Of a stretch of 64,000 nt of DNA, positions 18,473 to 24,604 are shown piece by piece. The notes below the pieces were generated by a model. The model was not told the origin of the DNA. It made no database searches and worked only from the letters and a program-made list of their open reading frames with translations. The stretch's first letter is position 1. Each line of letters begins with the position of its first letter. The position numbers and the translations under genes were made by a program. The stretch spans positions 6,192,232-6,256,231 of the forward strand of contig NZ_CP031264.1 of NCBI RefSeq assembly GCF_003258605.2, in the 5' to 3' direction. Source of the stretch: Peterkaempfera bronchialis (GTDB lineage Bacteria > Actinomycetota > Actinomycetes > Streptomycetales > Streptomycetaceae).

Positions 18473-19696
18473 CTAATCGCTTGACGGTGCTATCTGTAGG
18501 CGCATTCCTTCATAGACCTCTCTGAGGTCCCGCGCGTCGGAAATCTTTCGCATTTCCACTGCCTTGACAACTTCGAGGGCGCGCCAATGGTTAGAGGGTG
18601 CCACTCGGCCAGATAGCATGGCGCGCTGTGCCGAATCACATGCTTCATCCAATCGATTAGTGGCTACCAAAGAGAGCGCCAGGTCAATATGGGCAGATGC
18701 CGCCCGGCGAGGCCATTTGCTGACGTCCTCCGAGGGCGAGAGCCGCGAAATAACTTCTCGCGCATACGCTTCGGCTGCCGGATCGCCGAGCCACGCAAGC
18801 GTGGTTGCCGCATAGGCGAGTGACTTGGCTGGATCGTATTGGAAATGGTGCTCTGGTCGATCTGGAGTGCCCATTGCAGCGGAAAGCGCTTGCACTCGAT
18901 CTATTACAGCGTAGGTCTCGGTCGATTGCCCTAGGCGTGCAAATGCTCGCCCCTGCTGTGCAAGGGACTGGATTTCAACCGAGCTTCCGGCCGGTGCCAA
19001 TTGTTGAGCAGTCGAGCTAAGTTCTGCCGCCTTGGAGTAGTCGCCATCAGTGAGAACCCGCCAAGCGTCTGTTTCAAAGCACCAAGCCTGAATTTCTGAA
19101 TTCTCGGCATGCTGTGCCAGAGTCATCGCCGTTCGCAGCCTCGCCGTCGCTGCGTCTTGCTGATTGAGATCAATGTGCAGAGTTGCACCAAGAAGAGAGA
19201 ACCAGCCGCCTATCACGAGTAGCTGTCGGTGCTCGGCGAGAGTCTTCTTTGCATCCATGAGCTTGGCTACATAAAGTGCATATTTCCGCACCTGCCCCAG
19301 AAGCTCTTGGGGGGCTACGGTCGGATATTTGATTGCCAAGTCATGAAAAGTCAGCTCAAGGCGTTCAAGCGTTTCCTTACCTACGTCGCTGGCAGAGACC
19401 CTACGCGCGAGATCCAACGCTTCGATCTCATCATCATATTCCGGCGCAATGACGGGGCCACTTTCGTCCCGTGTGGGCGTCGGAGCTACTGCGGTGTACA
19501 GGAGAGAGTCAAGCTCAATCAGTGTGACGCGCAAGACCTTGGCCAGGGTCGGGCGCTGCCAATCCTGGGGGTCTACCTTTCCACTTTCCCATCTCGCCAC
19601 AGTAGAGCGATCCACACCCAGATCCTGAGCCAAGGACTCTTGAGTGAATCCAAGGGCCTTTCGCCTTTCAACAAGGGCCCTACGCCGCTCTGCCAT
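18473..19696 (-). CDS. XRE-family regulator with TPR-like domain
   Basis: 407 aa. The HTH is at about residues 10-45 (LGFTQESLAQDLGVDRSTVARWESGK). The remaining 300 residues are helical repeats (HLALS/AxxxAxxL patterns), like Rgg/PlcR or Streptomyces signal-sensing regulators. Base composition is clearly less GC-rich than the neighbours and it uses A/T-ending codons freely, a sign of foreign origin. ATG 19696 is divergent from the small membrane-protein gene at 19863, with a dyad between. It probably controls the element's cargo or its own maintenance; no target is proven. Confidence 0.88.
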   Translation of the reverse strand: MAERRRALVERRKALGFTQESLAQDLGVDRSTVARWESGKVDPQDWQRPTLAKVLRVTLIELDSLLYTAVAPTPTRDESGPVIAPEYDDEIEALDLARRVSASDVGKETLERLELTFHDLAIKYPTVAPQELLGQVRKYALYVAKLMDAKKTLAEHRQLLVIGGWFSLLGATLHIDLNQQDAATARLRTAMTLAQHAENSEIQAWCFETDAWRVLTDGDYSKAAELSSTAQQLAPAGSSVEIQSLAQQGRAFARLGQSTETYAVIDRVQALSAAMGTPDRPEHHFQYDPAKSLAYAATTLAWLGDPAAEAYAREVISRLSPSEDVSKWPRRAASAHIDLALSLVATNRLDEACDSAQRAMLSGRVAPSNHWRALEVVKAVEMRKISDARDLREVYEGMRLQIAPSSD

Positions 19697-19710
19697 GCCG
19701 CCTCCCGGTC

Positions 19711-19737
19711 TCTGACTACCCGTTCTAGCAGGTCAGA
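19711..19737. promoter_or_regulatory. Possible XRE operator
   Basis: TCTGAC (19711-19716) and GTCAGA (19732-19737) are inverted arms spaced 15 bp, 15 bp upstream of the XRE start, in the 166-bp divergent region. Confidence 0.4.
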
Positions 19738-19862
19738 GCACACGATGCAGAGACTATGAGACTTGGATGCCACGCGGATGCGTCATCCCTGCTCTGTCGA
19801 AGTGCGAACGGCAGCCCTGTACTGGTGAATCACACAGTCCGGCGCTGATCGGAGGGACAGTA

Positions 19863-20141
19863 GTGAAACGCCCAAGCATCGTGACGGGCGCCCTGGCGGT
19901 GGTGGTCGGGCTCGGACCGGCCGTCCTGGTGTTCACCCTCGGCAGGCTCGACCCGCAGTCCGGCCGCCGTAGCGTGTGGCTGTTCTTCGCCCTGGCGGTC
20001 GCCATGCTCGGCATCGTGTACGGCGGAGACTGGGAGACGTGGTTCCGACGCCGAAGACGGGCGAGGGCGCGCGTCCGTTCGGCGCTTCGGCAGGGGTCGG
20101 CACTGTGCCGCGAGGCAGGGCAAAGGCGGGCGGGTAGGTGA
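19863..20141 (+). CDS. Small two-helix membrane protein
   Basis: 92 aa, start GTG 19863 after GGAGGGACAGTA. Two hydrophobic helices (about residues 6-27 and 38-54) flank a short polar loop; the C-terminal 35 residues are very Arg-rich and probably cytoplasmic. The stop overlaps the next start as GTGA, so the two are coupled. Family unknown. Such proteins are common in actinobacterial integrative elements. Confidence 0.7.
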   Translation: MKRPSIVTGALAVVVGLGPAVLVFTLGRLDPQSGRRSVWLFFALAVAMLGIVYGGDWETWFRRRRRARARVRSALRQGSALCREAGQRRAGR

Positions 20142-20380
20142 TCCTGGAAACCGGGATGCTTCCCGAGGTCCCGAACGGCCTGCCGTGGACGGCTGGTTGG
20201 TGCTTCCCGTGCGGGGTAGAGCGCGACGTGACCGTGATACCGGCGGTCGGTCGGCGAACGTCCATCACGGTGTGCCGCTGGCACTACGGCCGGTACGCCA
20301 AGCGGCACCGCCGTTCGCTCCAACTCGCGCCGTGGCACCGAGTGTTGGCCGCTCGTCGGCCCCACTCGCTTGCCGCTTGA
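20138..20380 (+). CDS. Small Cys/His-rich protein
   Basis: 80 aa, GTG 20138 overlapping the upstream stop. It contains WCFPC and, 23 residues after the second Cys, CRWH, giving C-x2-C-x23-C-x2-H, a plausible zinc site. The rest is basic. No named family recognised. Coupled with the membrane protein just upstream. Confidence 0.6.
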   Translation: MILETGMLPEVPNGLPWTAGWCFPCGVERDVTVIPAVGRRTSITVCRWHYGRYAKRHRRSLQLAPWHRVLAARRPHSLAA

Positions 20381-20470
20381 TCTCCCGGAGCGCTTCGACA
20401 CCCCTGGTGCTCCGGGTGTCCCGCTGGTCCCCCACGGCGGGAAAGTGCGCGTCCGGGGCAGCGCGCGCCG

Positions 20471-20509
20471 GTCGTCCTGGTTCGGTCCCTCGGCGTGAAC
20501 CAGGACGAC
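20471..20509. other. Perfect 13-bp hairpin
   Basis: GTCGTCCTGGTTC (20471-20483) pairs exactly with GAACCAGGACGAC (20497-20509), loop 13 nt. It lies 91 bp after the gene ending at 20380 and is related in sequence to the hairpins at 20888 and 23002 (CGTCCTGG/CCAGGACG). Probably a terminator. Confidence 0.6.
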
Positions 20510-20631
20510 CCCTTGACCCCGGCGGACCTGCGAGATGCCGGGAAGCACAACTCCTGCACCGGTGACGGGACTTGGACGGCCAGGACGACCGGGGCTGGGC
20601 ACAGACCAAACTCAGCTTTGGAGATCGGCAC

Positions 20632-20871
20632 ATGAACGAGTGCCCCGAGGGCCCCGGCCACGAGATCGAGCGGGACGCGGGGCCCGGTGCCGTACAGAGC
20701 GGCCCCGGCGGACCGGTCTGGCGGTGTAAGACCTGCGGCCAGTGGGGCGGCATCCTCACCGCCGAGTGGGCCGCGCTGTTCCCCGGTGAGCCGGTGCTGT
20801 TCCCCCTCGGGTGGACGCGCCCCGGCGGGCCGACCCCGATCCGCAAGACCCGTTACGCCAAGAGTGCCTAG
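20632..20871 (+). CDS. Small protein with CxxC motif
   Basis: 79 aa, ATG 20632 after TTGGAGATCGGCAC. Acidic N-terminus with one Cys (NECPEG), then VWRCKTCGQWGG resembling one knuckle of a zinc ribbon, and a basic C-terminus. A single CxxC cannot make a full zinc site unless it dimerises or uses the N-terminal Cys and a His. Family not recognised. Confidence 0.6.
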   Translation: MNECPEGPGHEIERDAGPGAVQSGPGGPVWRCKTCGQWGGILTAEWAALFPGEPVLFPLGWTRPGGPTPIRKTRYAKSA

Positions 20872-20887
20872 CCGCGCTCCGTGAACT

Positions 20888-21029
20888 CCCGTCCTGGCGG
20901 ACGGAAAGGGAATCACCCGCCAGGACGGGGCCCAACTCCCGCTCCGGGCGCACACCAACCCCCGTGCCCGGAGCGGGCCCTAGGTTCCCGTCCCGGGCTT
21001 TGGTTGAGGTCCATTCCGCCCGGGACGGG
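20888..21029. repeat. Three tandem perfect hairpins, ~50-bp period
   Basis: Hairpin 1: CCCGTCCTGGCGG (20888-20900) with 20917-20929, loop 16. Hairpin 2: CCCGCTCCGGGC (20938-20949) with 20966-20977, loop 16. Hairpin 3: CCCGTCCCGGGC (20987-20998) with 21018-21029, loop 19. All stems are perfect (12-13 bp), start 49-50 bp apart, and share CCCG at the 5' foot and CGGG at the 3' foot. Loops are unrelated in sequence. They fill the gap between two small genes. Confidence 0.85.
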
Positions 21030-21068
21030 GCACGAACCGCACGCCCATGGCGCAGCGGCAGCACGACC

Positions 21069-21090
21069 GGGAACGGCAGGTGCCGTTCCC
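21069..21090. promoter_or_regulatory. 22-bp dyad upstream of the 79-aa gene
   Basis: GGGAACGGCA (21069-21078), two G, TGCCGTTCCC (21081-21090): 10-bp arms. It ends 22 bp before GTG 21113 and directly before the ribosome site AAGAGGAGG. It could be an operator or a leader hairpin. Confidence 0.6.
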
Positions 21091-21112
21091 GCCAACAAGA
21101 GGAGGTAGGCAC

Positions 21113-21352
21113 GTGAACAAGTCCGTGGAGTTCAACCCGGCGTCGCACCCGGGCCTGGAGTGGTCGGTGGCGTCGTACTCCCACCTGGACGACAAGGTGG
21201 AGTGCTTCGCGGTCGCCGACGCCGGTAACGGCCTGGTGGTGCTCGCCAACATCAACAACGACGGTGCCGTGATCACCGGCACCCCCGGTGAGCTGCGCAA
21301 GCTGCGCGACGCCTTCGCCGCCGGCCAGTACGACCACCTGATCGGCGCCTGA
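21113..21352 (+). CDS. 79-aa DUF397-like protein
   Basis: Start GTG 21113 with a near-perfect GAGGAGG seven bases upstream, the strongest ribosome site in the element. The sequence has W-x4-SYS, ECFAVAD, GAVITGTPGELRKLRDAF, resembling the DUF397 pattern (KSSYS...CVEVA...V...tp.EW..F) but lacking its usual VRDSK. DUF397 proteins usually sit beside XRE regulators. Strong translation, a hairpin leader and a terminator right after it before an oxygenase gene also fit a small substrate protein. Function not established. Confidence 0.75.
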   Translation: MNKSVEFNPASHPGLEWSVASYSHLDDKVECFAVADAGNGLVVLANINNDGAVITGTPGELRKLRDAFAAGQYDHLIGA

Positions 21353-21373
21353 CACATCAGCGAGTGAACGAGA

Positions 21374-21406
21374 GGCGACCGCCCCAACTCAACTGGGGCG
21401 GTCGCC
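21374..21406 (+). terminator. Stem-loop between 79-aa gene and JmjC gene
   Basis: GGCGACCGCCCCA (21374-21386) pairs perfectly with TGGGGCGGTCGCC (21394-21406), loop 7. Lies 21 bp after one stop and 34 bp before the next start, so it may attenuate readthrough and keep the small protein in excess over the enzyme. Confidence 0.75.
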
Positions 21407-21440
21407 CCTCTCACCTACCCTACGAGAAGGGAGCGCCACC

Positions 21441-22301
21441 GTGCAGACTGCACTCTCGAGGCTGGTCACCGACCCGGATACCTTCCGCGCCGCCTGGCCC
21501 TCGGTGCCCACGGTGTACGACCGTAATGCGACGGACCTGCAACAGCTCGCCACCAGGCAGGCGGCCCGCGAGATCTTGGCCGACCCGGATATCCGTCCGG
21601 GCGGGTTCGGCATGGTCCGTGACGGCGTGCTGACTGCCGAGCGGCCGTCCGCCGACCACCCGACCGACACCCTGGTTCTCAACGGCCTGCACCGGTCCTA
21701 CCCGCCGATCATGCAGTTCTGCAAGGAACTGTCGTCCATGCTCGGCCACCCCGTGACGGGGAACTTCTACCTCACCCCGGCCGGGAAGGCGCAGGGGTTC
21801 GGGTGGCACTGGGACTGCCACCATGTCTTCATCGCGCAGACCGAGGGGGCGAAGGACTGGCGACTGTTCGCCCCGACGTTCGTCAACCCGCTGGAACACC
21901 ACAACTGGTCGAAGATCGGGTTCTCTCCGGAGGACAAGCTCCGCTTCGCGGCGAATGCCCCGGACTTCTCGGTCACGCTGCGGGCCGGGCAAGTGCTGTT
22001 CATCCCGCGCGGGTGGGTGCACGCCGGACAGAGCACCGAGAAGCACAGTCTTCACATCACCTTCGGCGTACAACTCCTCACGAAGCATTGGGCGTTGCGG
22101 AAGCTCTGGGAACTGGGCGAGGACAGCGAGGCGCTGCGCGACGCACTTCCGCCGAACCTCGGTGGGCAGGACTTCACCAAGCTAGCCGGCGAACTGGTCG
22201 AGCTGTTCCGGGGTTCGCTCGCCGAGCTTCCGGCCGATACGGTCGCGCTGCGGCTCCGTTCGGGACAGCGGCTCTCGGTGCTCGGCCAGGAACCCAAGTA
22301 G
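21441..22301 (+). CDS. JmjC/Cupin_4-type 2-oxoglutarate Fe(II) oxygenase
   Basis: 286-aa enzyme of the ROXA/NO66-like JmjC (Cupin_4) family, which hydroxylates side chains in proteins using Fe(II), oxygen and 2-oxoglutarate. Metal ligands are H123-x-D125 (FGWHWDCHH) and H194 (LFIPRGWVHAG); HHVFIAQTEGAKDWRLF carries the lysine expected to bind 2-oxoglutarate. The fold continues into a C-terminal helical part (about 210-286), shorter than in full ROXA, so the winged-helix tail may be reduced. GTG 21441 follows AGGGAG. Its element location next to small protein genes makes a dedicated protein or peptide substrate plausible (inference). Confidence 0.85.
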   Translation: MQTALSRLVTDPDTFRAAWPSVPTVYDRNATDLQQLATRQAAREILADPDIRPGGFGMVRDGVLTAERPSADHPTDTLVLNGLHRSYPPIMQFCKELSSMLGHPVTGNFYLTPAGKAQGFGWHWDCHHVFIAQTEGAKDWRLFAPTFVNPLEHHNWSKIGFSPEDKLRFAANAPDFSVTLRAGQVLFIPRGWVHAGQSTEKHSLHITFGVQLLTKHWALRKLWELGEDSEALRDALPPNLGGQDFTKLAGELVELFRGSLAELPADTVALRLRSGQRLSVLGQEPK

Positions 22302-22321
22302 GGAGGGCTGGACAGCTCAGC

Positions 22322-22591
22322 ATGGCGCGGAGACGGACAACCGGGGGACGGCACCGCCGGATGTGCCAGTGGTCCGGCTGTCAGCGATACGCGAACCTTC
22401 GGGATTTGGATACGGGTAAGGACTTCTGTCTGACCTGCGCCGTTGCCATGCTGCACGCTGCGGATGACCCGATCACCAACTTTCGCGAGTTCGACGGCTC
22501 GACCGAGTACGCAGAGGCGCTGCGGAACCGCCCGATCCTCGGACTGTTCGGTTGGCCCGGCACCATCCCGCCAGACGACGCTGGCGGATAA
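22322..22591 (+). CDS. Small zinc-ribbon-like protein
   Basis: 89 aa, ATG 22322, 20 bp after the JmjC gene. The basic N-terminus (ARRRTTGGRHRR) is followed by CQWSGCQRYANLRDLDTG then FCLTC: C-x4-C-x16-C-x2-C, a good four-cysteine zinc site. The C-terminal half is acidic to neutral with no motif. It probably shares a transcript with the JmjC gene. Family unknown; a nucleic-acid or protein adaptor role is possible. Confidence 0.7.
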   Translation: MARRRTTGGRHRRMCQWSGCQRYANLRDLDTGKDFCLTCAVAMLHAADDPITNFREFDGSTEYAEALRNRPILGLFGWPGTIPPDDAGG

Positions 22592-22623
22592 CCTCGTGGT
22601 GACGCCGAGCGAGAGGATCAGCC

Positions 22624-22938
22624 GTGCTCGAACCCGACGACGAACCCGTAAGCGACTGGTACGCCGCGCGTGCCGGTGGCACCCGCCCGCCGGGCACACG
22701 AGACGCGCTGGTGCTCGCTTCGGACGTACGACGGGGCCACTTGTTCCAAGACACCCCGCGCTTGGTGGTCGAGTGGGACGGGCAGGAGTGGCAGCCGCTG
22801 GGGGTGGCTGACACCTATGCCGATGCCTATCCGGTGATTGTCCGGAGGGGTTCGGGGTTCGCCGCCCCGCAGGACGACACTCCGGTGCCGTTGCTCCGCA
22901 AGGGAAGCGGCCGACACCGCAAGCCGCACGACAAGTAG
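22624..22938 (+). CDS. Hypothetical protein, 104 aa
   Basis: GTG 22624 after GAGAGGA, 32 bp after the preceding stop. Acidic start (LEPDDEPVSDWY), a beta-rich middle (RLVVEWDGQEWQPLGVADTYADAYPVIV) that reads like a small barrel, and a basic tail (LLRKGSGRHRKPHDK). No family recognised. Last gene of the run that begins with the 79-aa gene. Confidence 0.65.
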   Translation: MLEPDDEPVSDWYAARAGGTRPPGTRDALVLASDVRRGHLFQDTPRLVVEWDGQEWQPLGVADTYADAYPVIVRRGSGFAAPQDDTPVPLLRKGSGRHRKPHDK

Positions 22939-23001
22939 GCCGAAAGTCAGGGGGCGCGGGCGCTGCGACAGCGAGACGGCCGCCCCACCCCGTGCCCCTC
23001 T

Positions 23002-23039
23002 GGCCCCGTCCTGTTGGTGAACTCCGGTGGGGCGGGGCC
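23002..23039. terminator. Stem-loop between convergent element genes
   Basis: GGCCCCGTCC (23002-23011) pairs with GGGGCGGGGCC (23029-23039), at the GntR stop and 63 bp after the 104-aa gene. Shares the GGCCCCGTCCTG arm with the terminator at 18412. Confidence 0.65.
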
Positions 23040-23284
23040 TAGTTGTCTCCGCGCTCGGCGGGGCCTGTCACGTACGACCCCATGCCGAACTCCGTGCGTA
23101 CCAGGTTGCGGCGACGAAGCTCCGCGAGCGCCTTCCCCGCCGTCACCTTGGCCACGCCGAACTCTTCCTCCACGGAGCGGCTGGAGATCAGACGGCCAGG
23201 GGCGTACTGCCCGCCCTCGATGCGGTCGGCCAGCCTTTCGGCAATCTGCGGCCACTTCGGGCGGGTCGGGTCAAGGTCAGTCAC
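23039..23284 (-). CDS. Short GntR-family winged-helix regulator
   Basis: 81 aa, GTG 23284. It is only the DNA-binding domain: PKWPQIAERLADRIEGGQYAPGRLISSRSVEEEFGVAKVTAGKALAELRRRNLVRTEFGMGSYV, with no effector domain. This form is typical of regulators on Streptomyces plasmids and integrative elements (KorSA-type). Directly upstream lies a pair of GCTATAG repeats that may be its operator. Confidence 0.88.
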   Translation of the reverse strand: MTDLDPTRPKWPQIAERLADRIEGGQYAPGRLISSRSVEEEFGVAKVTAGKALAELRRRNLVRTEFGMGSYVTGPAERGDN

Positions 23285-23340
23285 GGAACCACCGTAGCCG
23301 GGCATGCGGGGCTGCACCGGCCTACGGAAAGAAATAGGCG

Positions 23341-23357
23341 GCTATAGACAGCTATAG
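23341..23357. promoter_or_regulatory. GCTATAG direct repeats, probable GntR operator
   Basis: GCTATAG at 23341-23347 and again at 23351-23357, exactly 10 bp apart, on the same helix face, 57 bp upstream of the GntR start and 98 bp before the divergent gene at 23455. CTATAG is itself a palindrome. Confidence 0.55.
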
Positions 23358-23385
23358 GGAGGTTCATTATTTTCGGGAAACAAGA

Positions 23386-23422
23386 CGCCCCCGGCCGCCG
23401 ATTAGGCCCGGCCGCCGGGGGC
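23386..23422. other. GC-rich hairpin before small gene
   Basis: CGCCCCCGGC pairs with GCCGGGGGC around an ATTAGGCCC centre, 33 bp upstream of the start at 23455. Could be a leader structure or attenuator. Confidence 0.5.
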
Positions 23423-23454
23423 AACGCCGAACAGCTTTCGAGGAGCTGCCAGCA

Positions 23455-23814
23455 ATGCGAAACCTTATCCTTTCCGCGCTACTCCGAGCCCTGCGCATGG
23501 TCCTTCCCGCCACCGGAAGGCGCCGAGCAGCACAAGCACCCATCACCCCCACTCCGGCCCCCGCTCCCGAGGCGGCCCGCCCCGCCCGACTCCACCCGAG
23601 CGACCCGCCCGAGGATCTGCCCATGGGGCCGCTGGTGCGCCCGTACATCGACCACGCCGCATGGCGCGCCGAACTGGACGAGATGCAGCGCCAGTACGAG
23701 GAACAGCAGCGCCAGAAGGAGCGACGCGAAGCACTGCGCGCAGTCGCCGAGGGACTTCCCGATACCGGGTACAGCTACCCGGGCGCGCACTGTCTCGCCG
23801 GGGCGGTGGCGTGA
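23455..23814 (+). CDS. Small protein of integrative-element type
   Basis: 119 aa, ATG 23455 after GAGGAGCTGCCAGCA. N-terminal amphipathic or hydrophobic stretch (RNLILSALLRALRMVLPATGRRRAA), a Pro/Ala linker, then a charged coiled-coil helix (WRAELDEMQRQYEEQQRQKERREAL) and a Gly/Tyr tail. No named family. Its stop overlaps a following ATG (TGATG). Confidence 0.7.
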   Translation: MRNLILSALLRALRMVLPATGRRRAAQAPITPTPAPAPEAARPARLHPSDPPEDLPMGPLVRPYIDHAAWRAELDEMQRQYEEQQRQKERREALRAVAEGLPDTGYSYPGAHCLAGAVA

Positions 23815-24010
23815 TGGCCAAGCCGTACATCAGGGAGCAGCCTGACGGTACCCGCAGGGGCAACACGCCCGGCACTGGTCGCGCGACTGCTGGGCCGTCC
23901 TGCACCACCGAGCTAACCGCCCCGAGTAGGTCTCTCCAGACAGCAAAACGCCCCGTTCGGCCAAGTGCCGGGCGGGGCTCTGTCGTTGGCGCTGACCTGC
24001 GGCTATGCTG
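23814..24010 (+). CDS. Possible small ORF reading into the right att core
   Basis: ATG 23814 overlaps the preceding stop. The frame starts MAKPYIREQPDGTRRG and stays open through the att core with no stop inside the element. In a circular form it would continue across the joined core into the left end as TELDVLECERWQRHLCW and stop at 16226. The overlap supports a start; the absence of an internal stop could be chance in GC-rich DNA. Low confidence. Confidence 0.25.
23939..23984 (-). terminator. Element-borne terminator for the VOC gene
   Basis: On the minus strand GCCCCGCCCGGC pairs with GCCGAACGGGGC, followed by GTTTTG, with outer GACAG/CTGTC pairing. It lies 20 bp past the shortened VOC stop, so the element supplies both a new stop codon and a terminator. 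Confidence 0.65.
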
Positions 24011-24458
24011 CACAGAACTGGTAGTCGCGTGTGTTGGGGTCCCGCATCAGCACCGCGTAGTGGTCCAGCCCCGGCTCGGCCAGCTCCCTGACCCGGGTCG
24101 CACCGGCGGCCAGCAACCGGTCCACCTCAGCGTCGACCTGCCGGCGGCGCGTCTCCAGCGGGACGCTGCGACCGCCGCTCACGCCCAGGTCGAAGTGGAG
24201 CCGGTTCTTGACCACCTTGCCCTCGGGCACCTGCTGGAACCAGAGGCGCGGACCGACCCCGTCCGGGTCCACCACCGAGTCCGGGCCGTCCAGGTCGCCC
24301 AACTCGTCCTCCGGCACACCCATGCCGAGCCAGTACGCCCGCCAGCTGTCGTAGCCGGACGGGGGCGGCTCCGGTCGGTAGCCCAGGGCCTCGGCCCAGA
24401 AGCGCACCAGCCGTGCCGGGTCCGCACAGTCGATCGTGACTTGAAGTCGGGGTTTCAC
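24003..24458 (-). CDS. VOC/glyoxalase-like protein with C-terminus replaced by the element
   Basis: 151 aa, GTG 24458 after GGGAGG. Single-domain VOC (Glyoxalase_6-like) protein: QVTIDCADPARLVRFWAEALGYR at the start, WFQQVPEGKVVKNRLHFDL in the middle, ELAEPGLDHYAVLMRDPNTRDYQFC near the end. The last two codons (AA) and the stop come from the integrated element. The original 13-residue ending VLGDPEGNEFCVN is stranded at 16080. That ending supplies the last beta-strand of the fold, so activity may be altered. Substrate unknown. Confidence 0.88.
   Translation of the reverse strand: MKPRLQVTIDCADPARLVRFWAEALGYRPEPPPSGYDSWRAYWLGMGVPEDELGDLDGPDSVVDPDGVGPRLWFQQVPEGKVVKNRLHFDLGVSGGRSVPLETRRRQVDAEVDRLLAAGATRVRELAEPGLDHYAVLMRDPNTRDYQFCAA
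24011..24021. other. Right attachment core
   Basis: CACAGAACTGG identical to 16121-16131, overlapping codons QFC of the VOC gene on the minus strand. Element lies to the left, chromosomal VOC gene body to the right. Confidence 0.85.
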
Positions 24459-24553
24459 GGCGCCTCCCGTCGGTACACGGACGTTCTCCGACGATCGTGC
24501 CCCATGGGTCTGACAACCGGGTCCGGAAACCGGGCAGCCGTGGCCGACAAGGC

Positions 24554-24589
24554 CGCAGGGCGGGCGCCGACCGACGGCCCCGCCCTGCG
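24554..24589 (-). terminator. Terminator of the conservon operon
   Basis: CGCAGGGCGGG (24554-24564) pairs exactly with CCCGCCCTGCG (24579-24589), just after the last P450 stop at 24605. Confidence 0.65.
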
Positions 24590-24604
24590 CCCCGGTGGCG
24601 GTGG

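Larger units (their letters stand above)
16121..24021. mobile_element. 7.9-kb serine-integrase integrative element in a VOC gene
   Basis: Bounded by identical 11-bp cores (16121-16131 and 24011-24021). A large serine recombinase gene is next to the left end. Contents run from the integrase through an HNH remnant, an XRE regulator, small Cys-rich genes, a DUF397-like gene, a JmjC oxygenase, a GntR regulator and a short conserved-looking gene. There is no visible replication, conjugation (FtsK/TraB) or capsid gene. It looks like a small genomic island or phage satellite. Precise excision would restore the VOC gene in frame. The frameshift in the integrase suggests it may not excise by itself. 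Confidence 0.88.

Noticed and set aside
16121-24021. Integrative and conjugative element (AICE)
   Set aside because: No replication initiator, FtsK/TraB-type transfer gene or spread genes are visible; only integrase, regulators and small cargo.
24003-24458. Treating the VOC gene as complete and the left fragment as unrelated
   Set aside because: The in-frame join at the identical 11-bp core gives the family's expected C-terminal motif, too specific to be chance.
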